The notes: generated by a model from the sequence alone, not told the origin. A stretch of DNA of 26,931 bases from Actinomycetales bacterium Ga0077552 (GCA_001464255.1 LNFD01000271.1:1-26931); one strand, 5' to 3'. Counted from the first letter of the stretch, positions 8,341 to 16,547 are shown. A program made the numbers and translations.

Positions 8341-9251
8341 TGCTCTCCACCACCACCACGCCGAGCCAGCGCCGCCAGGCGTTCCGCGCGGGGCTCGCGA
8401 GCGGGCGCCTGCAGGTGTTCCCGGGCGCGTTCACGCCGCTCAGCATCCGCCTGATCGCCGACAAGGGCTTCGACGGCGCCTACATCTCGGGCGCCGTCAT
8501 GGCCGCCGAGCTCGGACTGCCCGACATCGGGCTCACGACGCTCAGCGAGGTCGCCCACCGCGCCCACCAGATCAGTCGGATGAGCGACCTGCCGACCCTC
8601 GTCGACGCCGACACCGGATTCGGCGAGCCCATGAACGTGGCCCGCACGGTGCACGAGCTCGAAGACGCGGGGGTCGCGGGCCTGCACCTCGAAGACCAGG
8701 TCAACCCGAAGCGCTGCGGGCACCTCGACGGCAAGGCCGTCGTCGACCTCGACACGGCGGTCAAGCGCATCCGCGCGGCGGTCGACGCCCGCCGCGACCC
8801 CGACCTCGTGATCATGGCGCGCACCGACATCCGCGGCGTCGGTTCTGATCAGGGCGGGGGGATGGATGCCGCGATCGATCGCGCCAAGGCCCTCGAGGCG
8901 GCCGGCGCCGACGCGATCTTCCCCGAGGCGATGGCGACGCTCGCCGAGTTCGAGCAGATGCGGAAGGCCGTGAGCGTGCCGATCCTCGCCAACATGACCG
9001 AGTTCGGCAAGAGCGAGCTGTTCACCCACCAGCAGCTCGCCGACGTCGGCGTCAACCTCGTGATCCACCCCGTTTCGCTGCTGCGCATCGCGTTCGGCGC
9101 GATCGAGCGGGCGCTCGACACCCTGCAATCGACCGGAACCCTCGACGGCGAGGTCGCGGGCATGCAGACTCGAGGCAGGCTCTACGAGCTGCTCGACTAC
9201 GAGGCGTACAACGCCTTCGATTCGGACATCTTCACCTACACCGGCCGCTGA
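8340..9251 (+). CDS. prpB: 2-methylisocitrate lyase
   Basis: A 303-aa member of the isocitrate lyase/PEP mutase superfamily. It cleaves 2-methylisocitrate to pyruvate and succinate. The catalytic loop KRCGHLDGK (residues 124-132) carries Cys126; metal-binding aspartates are in LVDADTGFG (89 and 91), with LEDQ at 117-120 and the substrate-loop sequence IMARTD. KRCGH is typical of methylisocitrate and isocitrate lyases and excludes PEP mutase. The operon partners prpD and prpC favour PrpB. ATG 8340 shares one base with the prpD stop. Confidence 0.95.
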   Translation: MLSTTTTPSQRRQAFRAGLASGRLQVFPGAFTPLSIRLIADKGFDGAYISGAVMAAELGLPDIGLTTLSEVAHRAHQISRMSDLPTLVDADTGFGEPMNVARTVHELEDAGVAGLHLEDQVNPKRCGHLDGKAVVDLDTAVKRIRAAVDARRDPDLVIMARTDIRGVGSDQGGGMDAAIDRAKALEAAGADAIFPEAMATLAEFEQMRKAVSVPILANMTEFGKSELFTHQQLADVGVNLVIHPVSLLRIAFGAIERALDTLQSTGTLDGEVAGMQTRGRLYELLDYEAYNAFDSDIFTYTGR

Positions 9252-9268
9252 CCCACAAGGAGACCGAC

Positions 9269-10399
9269 ATGCTCGACGACATCAAGAAGGGCCTGGCCGG
9301 CGTCGTCGTCGACGTCACGGCGATCTCGAAGGTCAACCCCGACACGAACTCGCTGCTGTACCGCGGGTACCCCGTGCAGCAGCTCGCCGAGCGCTGCACG
9401 GCCGAAGAGGTCGCCTACCTGCTGTGGCACGGCGAGCTGCCGAACGCGCAGCAGCTCGCCGAGTTCGAGACGCTCGAGCGCTCGCTGCGGCACCTGAACC
9501 CCACGGTGAAAGACGCGATGGATGCGCTGCCGCTGAGCGCGCACCCCATGGACGTCGTGCGCACCGCCGTGAGCGTGCTCGGCGCGCTCGACGAGTCGCT
9601 CACGACCGACGGCACGTGGATCGACGGCGACCTGACGCTCGAGCGCAGCATCCGGATGTGGGCGCAGCTGCCGGCGATCGTCGCCTACGCGCAGCGGCGC
9701 CTGCGGGGTCAGGAGCTCGTCGAGCCCCGCAACGACCTCGGCTACTCGGCGAACTTCCTGCACATGACGTTCGGCGAGGTGCCCGAGCTCGTCGTGGTGA
9801 GCGCGTTCGACGTGTCGATGATCTTGTACGCCGAGCACTCGTTCAACGCCTCGACGTTCACGGCGCGGGTCATCGCCTCGACCCTGAGCGACGTCTACTC
9901 GGCGGTCACGGGCGCGATCGGTGCCCTCAAGGGACCCCTGCACGGCGGTGCGAACGAGGCCGTCATGCACACCTTCCGCGAGGTCGGTTCCGCCGACGGT
10001 GCCGCCGCGTGGCTCGCCGACGCCCTCGCCGCGAAGCGCAAGATCATGGGCTTCGGCCACCGCGTCTACAAGAACGGCGACTCGCGCGTGCCGACCATGA
10101 AGGCCGCGCTCGAGACCCTCGTCGCGCACTACGAGCGGCCCGAGGTGCTCGACCTCTACGACGCGTTGGAGAAGGCCATGGACGAGGCGAAGGGCATCAA
10201 GCCGAACCTCGACTACCCCTCGGGGCCGGCCTACGACCTCATGGGCTTCGACACCGAGCTCTTCACGCCGTTGTTCATCGCCGCGCGCGTCACGGGCTGG
10301 ACGGCGCACGTGCGCGAGCAGCTCGCCGCGAACGCGCTCATCCGACCGTTGAGCCTGTACAACGGCCCCGACGAGCGGTCGGTGCCCAGCACCGTCTGA
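9269..10399 (+). CDS. prpC: 2-methylcitrate synthase
   Basis: A 376-aa citrate synthase family protein. It condenses propionyl-CoA with oxaloacetate to give 2-methylcitrate, the entry step of the cycle. Catalytic residues: His225 in GPLHGGANE, His264 in GFGHRVYKN and Asp315 in PNLDYPSG. The N-terminal motif KKGLAGVVVDVTAISKVN and the short length (citrate synthases proper are about 430 aa in these organisms) favour methylcitrate synthase, as does the operon. An AAGGAG ribosome binding site (9257-9262) lies 6 nt before the ATG, 17 nt after prpB. It may retain some citrate synthase activity, as is usual in the family. Confidence 0.94.
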   Translation: MLDDIKKGLAGVVVDVTAISKVNPDTNSLLYRGYPVQQLAERCTAEEVAYLLWHGELPNAQQLAEFETLERSLRHLNPTVKDAMDALPLSAHPMDVVRTAVSVLGALDESLTTDGTWIDGDLTLERSIRMWAQLPAIVAYAQRRLRGQELVEPRNDLGYSANFLHMTFGEVPELVVVSAFDVSMILYAEHSFNASTFTARVIASTLSDVYSAVTGAIGALKGPLHGGANEAVMHTFREVGSADGAAAWLADALAAKRKIMGFGHRVYKNGDSRVPTMKAALETLVAHYERPEVLDLYDALEKAMDEAKGIKPNLDYPSGPAYDLMGFDTELFTPLFIAARVTGWTAHVREQLAANALIRPLSLYNGPDERSVPSTV

Positions 10400-10422
10400 G
10401 CGGGATGGGGGAGACTAGGGGG

Positions 10423-11265
10423 ATGACTGACGCGATCCCCACCCCCTCCATCACGCTCAACGACGGCCACCGCATCCCGCAGTTCGGGCTCGGCGTGTGG
10501 CAGATCGACGACGATGAGGCGCACCGCGTGGTCGCGGAGGCGCTCGAGGTCGGCTACCGCCACATCGACACCGCGCGCGTCTATAAGAACGAGGCCGGGG
10601 TCGGTCGGGCGATCGCCGAGTCGGGCATCCCGCGCGACGAGCTCTTCATCACGACCAAGCTGTGGAACAGCGACCAGGGCCGCGACACCGTGCGCGCGGC
10701 GGCCGAGGCGAGCCTCGAGCGGCTCGGGCTCGAGCAGGTCGACCTCTATCTCATCCACTGGCCGTCGCCGAAGTACGGCAAGCACGTCGAGTCGTGGGAG
10801 GCCATGATCGAGGTGCAGCAGGCGGGCCTGGCCCGGTCGATCGGCGTCTCGAACTTCATGCAGACCCACCTCGACGACCTCGCGGCGGCCACCGAGGTCG
10901 TGCCCGCGGTCAACCAGGTCGAGCTGCACCCTGCCTTCCAGCAGCGCGACCTGCGAGCGTTCCACGAGGCGCGGGGCATCCGCACCGAGTCGTGGAGCCC
11001 GCTCGGCAGCGCCCAGTACGACCTCGCCGAGCTGCCCGGCTTCGCCGCGATCGCCGAGCGCCACGGCAAGACCGTGCAGCAGATCGCCATCCGCTGGCAC
11101 CTGCAGGAGGGCCTCATCGTCTTCCCGAAGACCGTGCGCCGCGAGCGCATGATCGAGAACGCGGCGGTCTTCGACTTCGAGCTCTCGGCGGAGGACATGG
11201 CGACGATCGCGGCGTGCGACCGCGACCAGCGCGTCGGCGCGCACCCCCTCAACACCGACTTCTGA
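10423..11265 (+). CDS. Aldo/keto reductase (2,5-diketo-D-gluconate reductase type)
   Basis: A 280-aa NADPH-dependent oxidoreductase of the AKR superfamily with a TIM-barrel fold. The catalytic tetrad is visible: Asp and Tyr in HIDTARVYKNE, Lys in ITTKLWN and His in YLIHWPSP. Cofactor-binding signatures SIGVSNF and the C-terminal FPKTVRRERMIENAAVF are intact. ATG 10423 is preceded by GGGGGAG about 9 nt upstream; an in-frame ATG at 10405 would add six residues (MGETRG) but has no ribosome binding site. It lies 23 nt after prpC on the same strand and could be co-transcribed, but no link with propionate metabolism is known. Substrate unknown. Confidence 0.92.
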   Translation: MTDAIPTPSITLNDGHRIPQFGLGVWQIDDDEAHRVVAEALEVGYRHIDTARVYKNEAGVGRAIAESGIPRDELFITTKLWNSDQGRDTVRAAAEASLERLGLEQVDLYLIHWPSPKYGKHVESWEAMIEVQQAGLARSIGVSNFMQTHLDDLAAATEVVPAVNQVELHPAFQQRDLRAFHEARGIRTESWSPLGSAQYDLAELPGFAAIAERHGKTVQQIAIRWHLQEGLIVFPKTVRRERMIENAAVFDFELSAEDMATIAACDRDQRVGAHPLNTDF

Positions 11266-11291
11266 GGCCGGGGGCCGAGGCTCCGAGCCGA

Positions 11292-11297
11292 TAGGGT
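11292..11297 (+). promoter_or_regulatory. -10 box, leaderless promoter of the ANL/surface-protein pair
   Basis: TAGGGT ends exactly 6 nt before ATG 11304, the same spacing as at several other genes in the window. This indicates a transcription start separate from the upstream aldo/keto reductase gene. No -35 is evident. Confidence 0.6.
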
Positions 11298-11303
11298 CGC
11301 GGC

Positions 11304-12755
11304 ATGATGCCCCCGCCGTTGCCTGCACCGGGAAGGTCCGTCAACCCGGTGACGGAGGTGCTCGCCCGTGCTGCGGAGGATCCGCGGGCTCCGGCGATCG
11401 TCTCGTCGCAGCTGAGCATGACCCGCGGCGACCTCGCCGACAGTGTCAGGCGTGTTGCCGCGCGGCTGCGGCGATCGGGAGTGCGCGCTGGCCAGGTCGT
11501 CGCGATCTCGGCATCTCCGGAGTGGGAGGCCGTGCTCACGCTCGCCGTCATGCACGAGGGTGCGGCCTCGCTTCATGCGAGCGCACTCGTGCTGCAGGGC
11601 TATGCCCCGCACATCGACGTCCTGCTCGGCGACGTGCTCGACGGTGGTCGGCGGCCGGCGGTCGTCATCGCCGCCGACGCGGCCTTCATCACGTCTCTCG
11701 GCTCGGTGAACCCGGGCATCGAACCGATGCCCTTCGCCGACGACGCACTGTGCCGCGTGGTGTTCTCGAGCGGTACGACCGGGGTTCCCAAGGGGGTTCC
11801 CTTCTCCGTCAGCATGCTGCGTCGGCGGGTCGCGTCGGCCCGCCGACACTGGATGCCCGTCGACCCGTTCTTCTCCCTCCTCGGTATCGATACCGTCTCG
11901 GGTTTCCAGACCTTCTTCTGGGGGGCGATGAACGGGGCGCCGTGGATCGCGCCGGGCAGCGGGGAGCAGAATCTCGCGCTCATCGAGCGCCTGGGGGTGA
12001 GGTCGATCAAGACCTCGCCGGCCCGACTCGCCGACCTCCTCGATGCCGTGGAACGGCACGGCGCACCCGCGAGCATCCAGGTCGTCCAGGTCGCTGGGGC
12101 GCTCCTGACTCCGACGCTCATCAGGCGGTGCGAGAGCGTGCTCGGGGTGACCCCGCTCTACCTCTACGGCTCGACCGAGGGGGGCACGGTCACGCGGGGC
12201 GCGGCAGACGCTGATCGGCCGGGGGTGGTGGGGCGACCGGTCGAGGAGGCCGAGCTCCGGGTGCTGGGCGACGACGGTCGGGTCGTGAGCCCCGGGGCTC
12301 TCGGTCGTGTCGAGTACCGCACTCCCGTGACGGCCGCCACGTACTGGGAGGGCGATCCCGCAGCCCAGTCCCGTTTCCACGACGGCTGGTTCCAGCCGGG
12401 CGATCGCGGCAGGCTGACCGAGGAGGGCGCATTGGAGGTGGTCGGTCGCGACGATGATGTCGTGAACGCCGGTGGGGTCAAGCTCGACCTCGCGGCCATC
12501 GATCGCGAGCTGCTCGAGATCGATGGCGTCGACGACGCGGCCTCGTTCCTGTTCCGCGACAGCGACGGCCTCCCGGCGGTGGGCGTCGCCTTTGTGACCC
12601 GAGGGGTGCTCGCCCCCGACGACGTGGTCGCCACGCTGCGTGTTCGCTTTGCGACCATGACGGTGCGGGCGTGCATCCGTGTCGATGCCGTTCCGCGCAC
12701 GGCGACCGGTAAAGTGACGCGCATTCCTTTATCTCGCTTGATGGAGACCCGATGA
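11304..12755 (+). CDS. ANL-superfamily adenylate-forming enzyme (acyl-CoA synthetase-like)
   Basis: A 483-aa AMP-binding enzyme that should activate a carboxylic acid as acyl-AMP. Core motifs: P-loop FSSGTTGVPKG (154-164), YGSTEGG (288-294), GWFQPGDRGRL (361-371), hinge GRDDDVVNAGGVKL (381-394) and the catalytic Lys470 in TATGKVTR. All key residues are present. It is shorter than typical fatty acyl-CoA ligases (500-560 aa) and closest in build to small o-succinylbenzoate- or p-hydroxybenzoate-type ligases, though no menaquinone gene is near. Its stop overlaps the next start by ATGA (12752-12755), coupling it to a wall-anchored protein. No carrier protein is adjacent. The acid substrate and acceptor (CoA or another group) are unknown. 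Confidence 0.88.
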   Translation: MMPPPLPAPGRSVNPVTEVLARAAEDPRAPAIVSSQLSMTRGDLADSVRRVAARLRRSGVRAGQVVAISASPEWEAVLTLAVMHEGAASLHASALVLQGYAPHIDVLLGDVLDGGRRPAVVIAADAAFITSLGSVNPGIEPMPFADDALCRVVFSSGTTGVPKGVPFSVSMLRRRVASARRHWMPVDPFFSLLGIDTVSGFQTFFWGAMNGAPWIAPGSGEQNLALIERLGVRSIKTSPARLADLLDAVERHGAPASIQVVQVAGALLTPTLIRRCESVLGVTPLYLYGSTEGGTVTRGAADADRPGVVGRPVEEAELRVLGDDGRVVSPGALGRVEYRTPVTAATYWEGDPAAQSRFHDGWFQPGDRGRLTEEGALEVVGRDDDVVNAGGVKLDLAAIDRELLEIDGVDDAASFLFRDSDGLPAVGVAFVTRGVLAPDDVVATLRVRFATMTVRACIRVDAVPRTATGKVTRIPLSRLMETR

Positions 12756-13762
12756 CATCGCTCATGAAGACCACCGCCCTCGTGGGCGTCGGCACCATCG
12801 GCGCTGCCGTGCTCGCCGCCGTTCCCGCTTCTGCGGCGACGATCGCGGGATGCGGGGACGCGCCCGTCGGAGGTCAGCTGGAACGCACGGGAGACATCTG
12901 CGAGATCGATTTCTCGGCATCGGGCGACTACAGCTGGACGGTACCGGCGGGCCTGACCGACCTGTACGCCGTCGTGGTGGGTGCCGGCGGAGGAGCCGTC
13001 TATGACGCGGACAGGCGCGAGGGCTACGCGGGTTCAGGTGGTGAGGTGATCTACGCCGACCTCGCGACCCCCGCGGCAGGCGCGGTCGTCGAGGTGTCGG
13101 TCGGGAGCGGGGGAACCTCGGGCCCCACCGCTCCGACTCCGGGCTCGAGCTCCTCGGTCACCGCTTCCGGCACCGTCACGGCTGCCGGCGGAGCCGCCGG
13201 TACTTTTTTCGACCACTACTGCCCGGCTGATGGCGACTACTCGGTCTACGTCGGCAACGGCAACGGAGCAGGGGGGTCCGCTGGTCCGTCGGGAGACAAC
13301 TGCGTCGACTCGACGGCACCCGGAGTCCAGCCCTCGGCCGACGTCGACTCCGCCGCCGCTGATCCGCTGGCGATCTTCTCGACGGTAACGACCGAGTTCG
13401 GAGCCGGAGGACGTATCGTCAGCTCCCTCGCGGGGCCCTTGGACTCCGGAGCGGCCTACGACGGCTCGGGCCGGGGTGCCGACATCCTCCACCTCGCGGG
13501 CAGTTCCGATCCCTTCGTGCAGAGCTCATTGCCCGATGTCCACGACACCGCCGCGAGCGGTCGAGTGCTGCTGCGGTATACGGCGTTCGCGCCTGCCGCC
13601 GAGGGCGGCGGCGACGTCTCCGACGGTGACGCCCTGGCCGCGACCGGTGCCGGCTCGGGGTCGATCGCGACGATGGGTGTCGCCGCTGGGCTCGGTCTGG
13701 CGGGAGCGGTGCTGATGGCGCTCTCCCGGCGTCGAGCGGCGACCGTGCGGCCGACCCGCTGA
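12752..13762 (+). CDS. Secreted glycine-rich surface protein with LAATG sortase signal
   Basis: A 336-aa exported protein. A Sec signal peptide occupies residues 1-29 with likely cleavage at ASA-AT. The mature part is rich in Gly, Ser and Ala, opens with the beta-type stretch YSWTVPAGLTDLYAVVVGAG as in bacterial Gly-rich adhesin-like domains, and has four cysteines (one near 34, one near 50, then HYC and DNC), which may form disulfides. The C-terminus is a cell-wall sorting signal: LAATG (295-299), hydrophobic helix, then SRRR. LAxTG is the motif of class E sortases in high-GC actinobacteria. The GGAGA site at 12743-12747 supports ATG 12752; ATG 12764 is possible. No sortase gene is in the window. 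The function is unknown. Confidence 0.85.
   Translation: MTSLMKTTALVGVGTIGAAVLAAVPASAATIAGCGDAPVGGQLERTGDICEIDFSASGDYSWTVPAGLTDLYAVVVGAGGGAVYDADRREGYAGSGGEVIYADLATPAAGAVVEVSVGSGGTSGPTAPTPGSSSSVTASGTVTAAGGAAGTFFDHYCPADGDYSVYVGNGNGAGGSAGPSGDNCVDSTAPGVQPSADVDSAAADPLAIFSTVTTEFGAGGRIVSSLAGPLDSGAAYDGSGRGADILHLAGSSDPFVQSSLPDVHDTAASGRVLLRYTAFAPAAEGGGDVSDGDALAATGAGSGSIATMGVAAGLGLAGAVLMALSRRRAATVRPTR
13634..13759 (+). other. Cell-wall sorting signal (LAxTG, helix, basic tail)
   Basis: Encodes LAATGAGSGS, about 20 hydrophobic residues (IATMGVAAGLGLAGAVLMAL) and the basic tail SRRRAATVRPTR. The order motif-helix-arginines is the standard sorting signal. Class E sortases use LAxTG in place of LPxTG (established knowledge). 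Confidence 0.8.
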
Positions 13763-13775
13763 CGGCGGGAGATCG

Positions 13776-14615
13776 CTAGAGGGCGACCTCGGTGCGCACG
13801 CCCAGCGGCGTGGGCGCGAGCAGCGCGCCCCCCGCGGCCGACTCGAGCCCCGCGAACTCGCGCTCGAGGGCATCGCGGCCCTCGCTGAAGTGCGTCCACT
13901 GGTCGACGTGCAGCCCGATCACGCGACGCGCGCCGAGCACGAGCGCCGCGGCCCGGGCGCGTTCGGCCGTCAGGGTGAGGGGCGCGTCGATGTCGTCGAC
14001 CCGCGCGGCTCCGGCGAACAGGATCGCCGCATCCACCCGCCCGTGGCGGGAAACGATCGTGTCGACGACACCGACCTCCGAGTTGTCGCCCGACACGTAG
14101 ACCGTCGGATGCCCGGGCGCGGAGAGCAGGAACCCGCACACCGGCCCGAGCCGCTCGGCCCACTCGTCAGGGCCGTGCTGCGCGGGAAGAGCGACGAGCC
14201 GTGCGCCGGCCGGAGCGTGCGACGCGACCGTCGCGCCGACGGCACCCGGGTCGTCGAGCGCCAGGCCCTCGTCGTCGGCGAGCCCGATGACGCGCGCGGT
14301 GCCCCCGCGGGTTCCGAGGTCCTGCGCTCCCACGGGCGTCGTCACCACGAGCGGCAGGGTCAGGGCGAGATCGCGGCCGCGGTGGTCGAGATTGTCCTCG
14401 TGGTGGTGGTGCGAGACGAGGGCGGCGTCGATGTGGCCCAGAGCGTCGAACGTCACCGCGGGCGCGGCGGTCTTCTCGAGCGCGTCGGGATGGTCGCCGT
14501 AGCGCTGCGGCTCGTCGAAGGTGGGGTCGAGCAGCAGGCGCAGGCCCGCCCACTCGAGCAGGGCCGTGGGGCCGCCGACGACGGTGACGGCGATGGATGC
14601 TGGGCTCGGGCTCAT
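13776..14615 (-). CDS. MBL-fold metal-dependent hydrolase
   Basis: A 279-aa member of the metallo-beta-lactamase fold, UlaG/YtnP-like subgroup. The metal-binding signature is SHHHHEDNLDH (residues 68-78), a version of the HxHxDH motif. Later ligands are probably His in PAQHGPDEW, Asp in YVSGDNSEV and His in VIGLHVDQWTHF. The N-terminus LEWAGLRLLLDPTFD is typical of this subgroup. Substrate not predictable. The start is ATG 14615, with TAGGGT on the reverse strand (14627-14622) exactly 6 nt upstream, so it is leaderless. It converges with the surface-protein gene with only 13 nt between stops and no visible terminator. Confidence 0.9.
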   Translation of the reverse strand: MSPSPASIAVTVVGGPTALLEWAGLRLLLDPTFDEPQRYGDHPDALEKTAAPAVTFDALGHIDAALVSHHHHEDNLDHRGRDLALTLPLVVTTPVGAQDLGTRGGTARVIGLADDEGLALDDPGAVGATVASHAPAGARLVALPAQHGPDEWAERLGPVCGFLLSAPGHPTVYVSGDNSEVGVVDTIVSRHGRVDAAILFAGAARVDDIDAPLTLTAERARAAALVLGARRVIGLHVDQWTHFSEGRDALEREFAGLESAAGGALLAPTPLGVRTEVAL

Positions 14616-14621
14616 GGTGCG

Positions 14622-14627
14622 ACCCTA
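14622..14627 (-). promoter_or_regulatory. -10 box of the MBL-fold gene
   Basis: TAGGGT on the reverse strand, 6 nt before the ATG at 14615, identical in sequence and spacing to the box at 11292-11297. Confidence 0.6.
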
Positions 14628-14655
14628 GCCGCGCATCCCGCGACGGCGGCAGAAG

Positions 14656-15237
14656 TCAGCGAACCTGCTTCTTCGCCGAGATGACCCCGGTGTCGAAGCC
14701 CATGAGGTGCAGACCGCCGTGGAAGCGCGCGTGCTCGACCTTGATGCAGCGGTCCATGACGACCGTGAGGCCCTTCGACTCGCCGTAGCGCGCCGCCTCT
14801 TCGTTCCAGATGCCGAGCTGCACCCACACCACGGGCGCACCGACGGCGAGGGCGTCGTCGATGACGGCGGGGATGTCGCTCGCCTTGCGGAACACGTCGA
14901 CGATGTCGGGCACCTCGGGCAGCGAGGCGAGATCGGGGTAGGCGGGCTGCCCCAGGATCTCGGTCGCGTTGGGGTTGACGAAGTAGACGCGGTAGCTGCT
15001 CGACTGCTGCAGGTACGTGCCGACGAAGTACGAGCTGCGGGCCGGGTTCGGCGAGGCGCCGACGATCGCCACGCTCTTCGCGCGGCGCAGGATGCCCAGC
15101 CGCTCCTTCGCGGAGGGCCCCACCCACGTGCGCTGCGACTTCAGCAGCTTCGCGAGCGGCGAGCTCGCCGGGATGTCGCAGGTCAGCCCGTTCGCGAGAG
15201 TGACGGTGGCCGTGTCGGCCGTGGTCGCATCCGACAT
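14656..15237 (-). CDS. CoA-binding Rossmann-fold protein coupled to metY
   Basis: A 193-aa protein with a CoA_binding_2 domain (as in the alpha subunit of succinyl-CoA synthetase) from about residue 50 to the end. Evidence is SVAIVGASPNPARSSY (55-70), the YRVYFVNPNATEILGQPAYPDL segment, VDVFRKASDIPAVIDDAL, VVWVQLGIWNEEAA and the closing VMDRCIKVEH. The N-terminal 50 residues are a family-specific extension. Two in-frame ATGs exist: 15243 overlaps the metY stop by ATGA, while 15237 lies 7 nt after AAGGGGG and is preferred. It follows metY in the same transcript, suggesting a role in sulfur or methionine metabolism, but its biochemical function is not established. Confidence 0.88.
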   Translation of the reverse strand: MSDATTADTATVTLANGLTCDIPASSPLAKLLKSQRTWVGPSAKERLGILRRAKSVAIVGASPNPARSSYFVGTYLQQSSSYRVYFVNPNATEILGQPAYPDLASLPEVPDIVDVFRKASDIPAVIDDALAVGAPVVWVQLGIWNEEAARYGESKGLTVVMDRCIKVEHARFHGGLHLMGFDTGVISAKKQVR

Positions 15238-15239
15238 GG

Positions 15240-16535
15240 TCATGCCCCCTTCAGCGCCGCGTCGAGCGCCTGGTCGAGGTCGTAGATGATGTCGTCGGCG
15301 TCTTCGATGCCGACCGAGAGGCGCACGAGGCCCGGGTGCACGCCGCCGTCGACGAGCTGCTGCTCGGTCAGCTGCGCGTGCGTCGTCGACGCCGGGTGGA
15401 TGATGAGCGTCTTCGCGTCGCCGATGTTGGCGAGGTGGCTGGCCAGGTTCACGTTCTCGATGAGGCCTTGGCCGACCGCGCGGCCGCCCGTCACGACGAA
15501 GCCGAAGACCGAGCTCGGGCCGATCGGCAGGTACTGCTGTGCCCGCTCGTGGTGGCGGTGCGACGGCAGGCCCGCCCAGTTGACCGTCTCGATGCGCGGG
15601 TCGGCCTCGAGCCATTCGGCGACGCGGCGCGCGTTGTCGACGTGCGCCTGCATGCGGTACGGCAGCGTCTCGACGCCCTGCGCGAGCAGGAAGGCCGAGT
15701 GCGGGGCGAGTGCCGGCCCGATGTCGCGCAGCTGCTCGGCGCGCAACCGGGTGAGGAAGGCGTACTCGCCGAAGTTGCCGTACCAAGTGAGGCCGCCGTA
15801 GTGCGCGACGGTTTCCTCGAACAGGGGGAAGTTGTGGTTCGACCAGTCGAAGCGCCCCGACTCGACGACGACGCCGCCGAGGGTCGTGCCGTGCCCGCCC
15901 AAGAACTTCGTCGCCGAGTGCACGACGATGTCGGCACCCCACTCGATCGGGCGGCACAGGTACGGCGTCGCGATCGTCGAGTCGATGACGAGAGGGATGC
16001 TCGCCGCATGCGCCACGTCGGCGAGACCCGCGATATCCGCGATGTCACCGCTCGGGTTGGCGATCGTCTCAGCGAAGACGAGCTTCGTGCGGCCCGGGAT
16101 GATGGCCGCGGCGTAGTCAGCGGGGTCGTCGCTCGCGACGAAGGTCGTCTCGACGCCGAAGCGCCGAAGGGTGACATCGAGCTGCGTGACCGAGCCGCCG
16201 TAGAGGTTCGACGAGGCGACGATGTGGTCACCCGCGCCGGCGAGCGAGGCGAAGGTGACGAACTGCGCGCTCAGCCCGCTCGACGTGGCGACCGCTCCGA
16301 GTCCGCCCTCGAGGCTCGCCACGCGCTCCTCGAAGCTCGCGACCGTGGGGTTCGCGAGGCGGCTGTAGATATTGCCGTACTTCTGCAGCGCGAACCGCGC
16401 CGCGGCATCCTCGGTCGAATCGAACACGAAGGCGCTCGACTGGTAGATCGGCAGGGCGCGGGCGCCCGTCGCCGAGTCGGGAACGTTGCCGGCGTGCACG
16501 GCGCGCGTGCGGAAGCCATAGTCGCGGTCGGCCAT
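15240..16535 (-). CDS. metY: O-acetylhomoserine sulfhydrylase (aminocarboxypropyltransferase)
   Basis: A 431-aa PLP enzyme of the Cys/Met metabolism family. It makes homocysteine from O-acetylhomoserine and sulfide. PLP-binding Lys210 lies in HSATKFLGGHGTT. YSRLANPT (57-64), ATSSGLSA (83-90), SSNLYGGS and the family insert DWSNHNFP(L)FEETVAHY are MetY features that separate it from MetB and MetZ. ATG 16535 has TAGCCT on the reverse strand (16547-16542) exactly 6 nt upstream, so it is leaderless. The CoA-binding protein gene follows with overlap. No SAM or other riboswitch-like leader is possible with so short a 5' end. Confidence 0.95.
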   Translation of the reverse strand: MADRDYGFRTRAVHAGNVPDSATGARALPIYQSSAFVFDSTEDAAARFALQKYGNIYSRLANPTVASFEERVASLEGGLGAVATSSGLSAQFVTFASLAGAGDHIVASSNLYGGSVTQLDVTLRRFGVETTFVASDDPADYAAAIIPGRTKLVFAETIANPSGDIADIAGLADVAHAASIPLVIDSTIATPYLCRPIEWGADIVVHSATKFLGGHGTTLGGVVVESGRFDWSNHNFPLFEETVAHYGGLTWYGNFGEYAFLTRLRAEQLRDIGPALAPHSAFLLAQGVETLPYRMQAHVDNARRVAEWLEADPRIETVNWAGLPSHRHHERAQQYLPIGPSSVFGFVVTGGRAVGQGLIENVNLASHLANIGDAKTLIIHPASTTHAQLTEQQLVDGGVHPGLVRLSVGIEDADDIIYDLDQALDAALKGA

Positions 16536-16541
16536 GCCTTC

Positions 16542-16547
16542 AGGCTA
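16542..16547 (-). promoter_or_regulatory. -10 box of metY
   Basis: TAGCCT on the reverse strand, 6 nt before the ATG at 16535. No clear -35 is seen. Confidence 0.55.

Noticed and set aside
11267..11289. Two small GC hairpins (GGCC-GGG-GGCC and GGCT-CCG-AGCC) after the aldo/keto reductase, as a terminator
   Set aside because: The stems are only 4 bp, there is no T-run, and they lie directly upstream of the next promoter.
11304..12755. Calling the ANL enzyme MenE (o-succinylbenzoate-CoA ligase)
   Set aside because: Size is somewhat compatible, but no menaquinone gene is near and the partner is a surface protein, so the specific name is unsupported.
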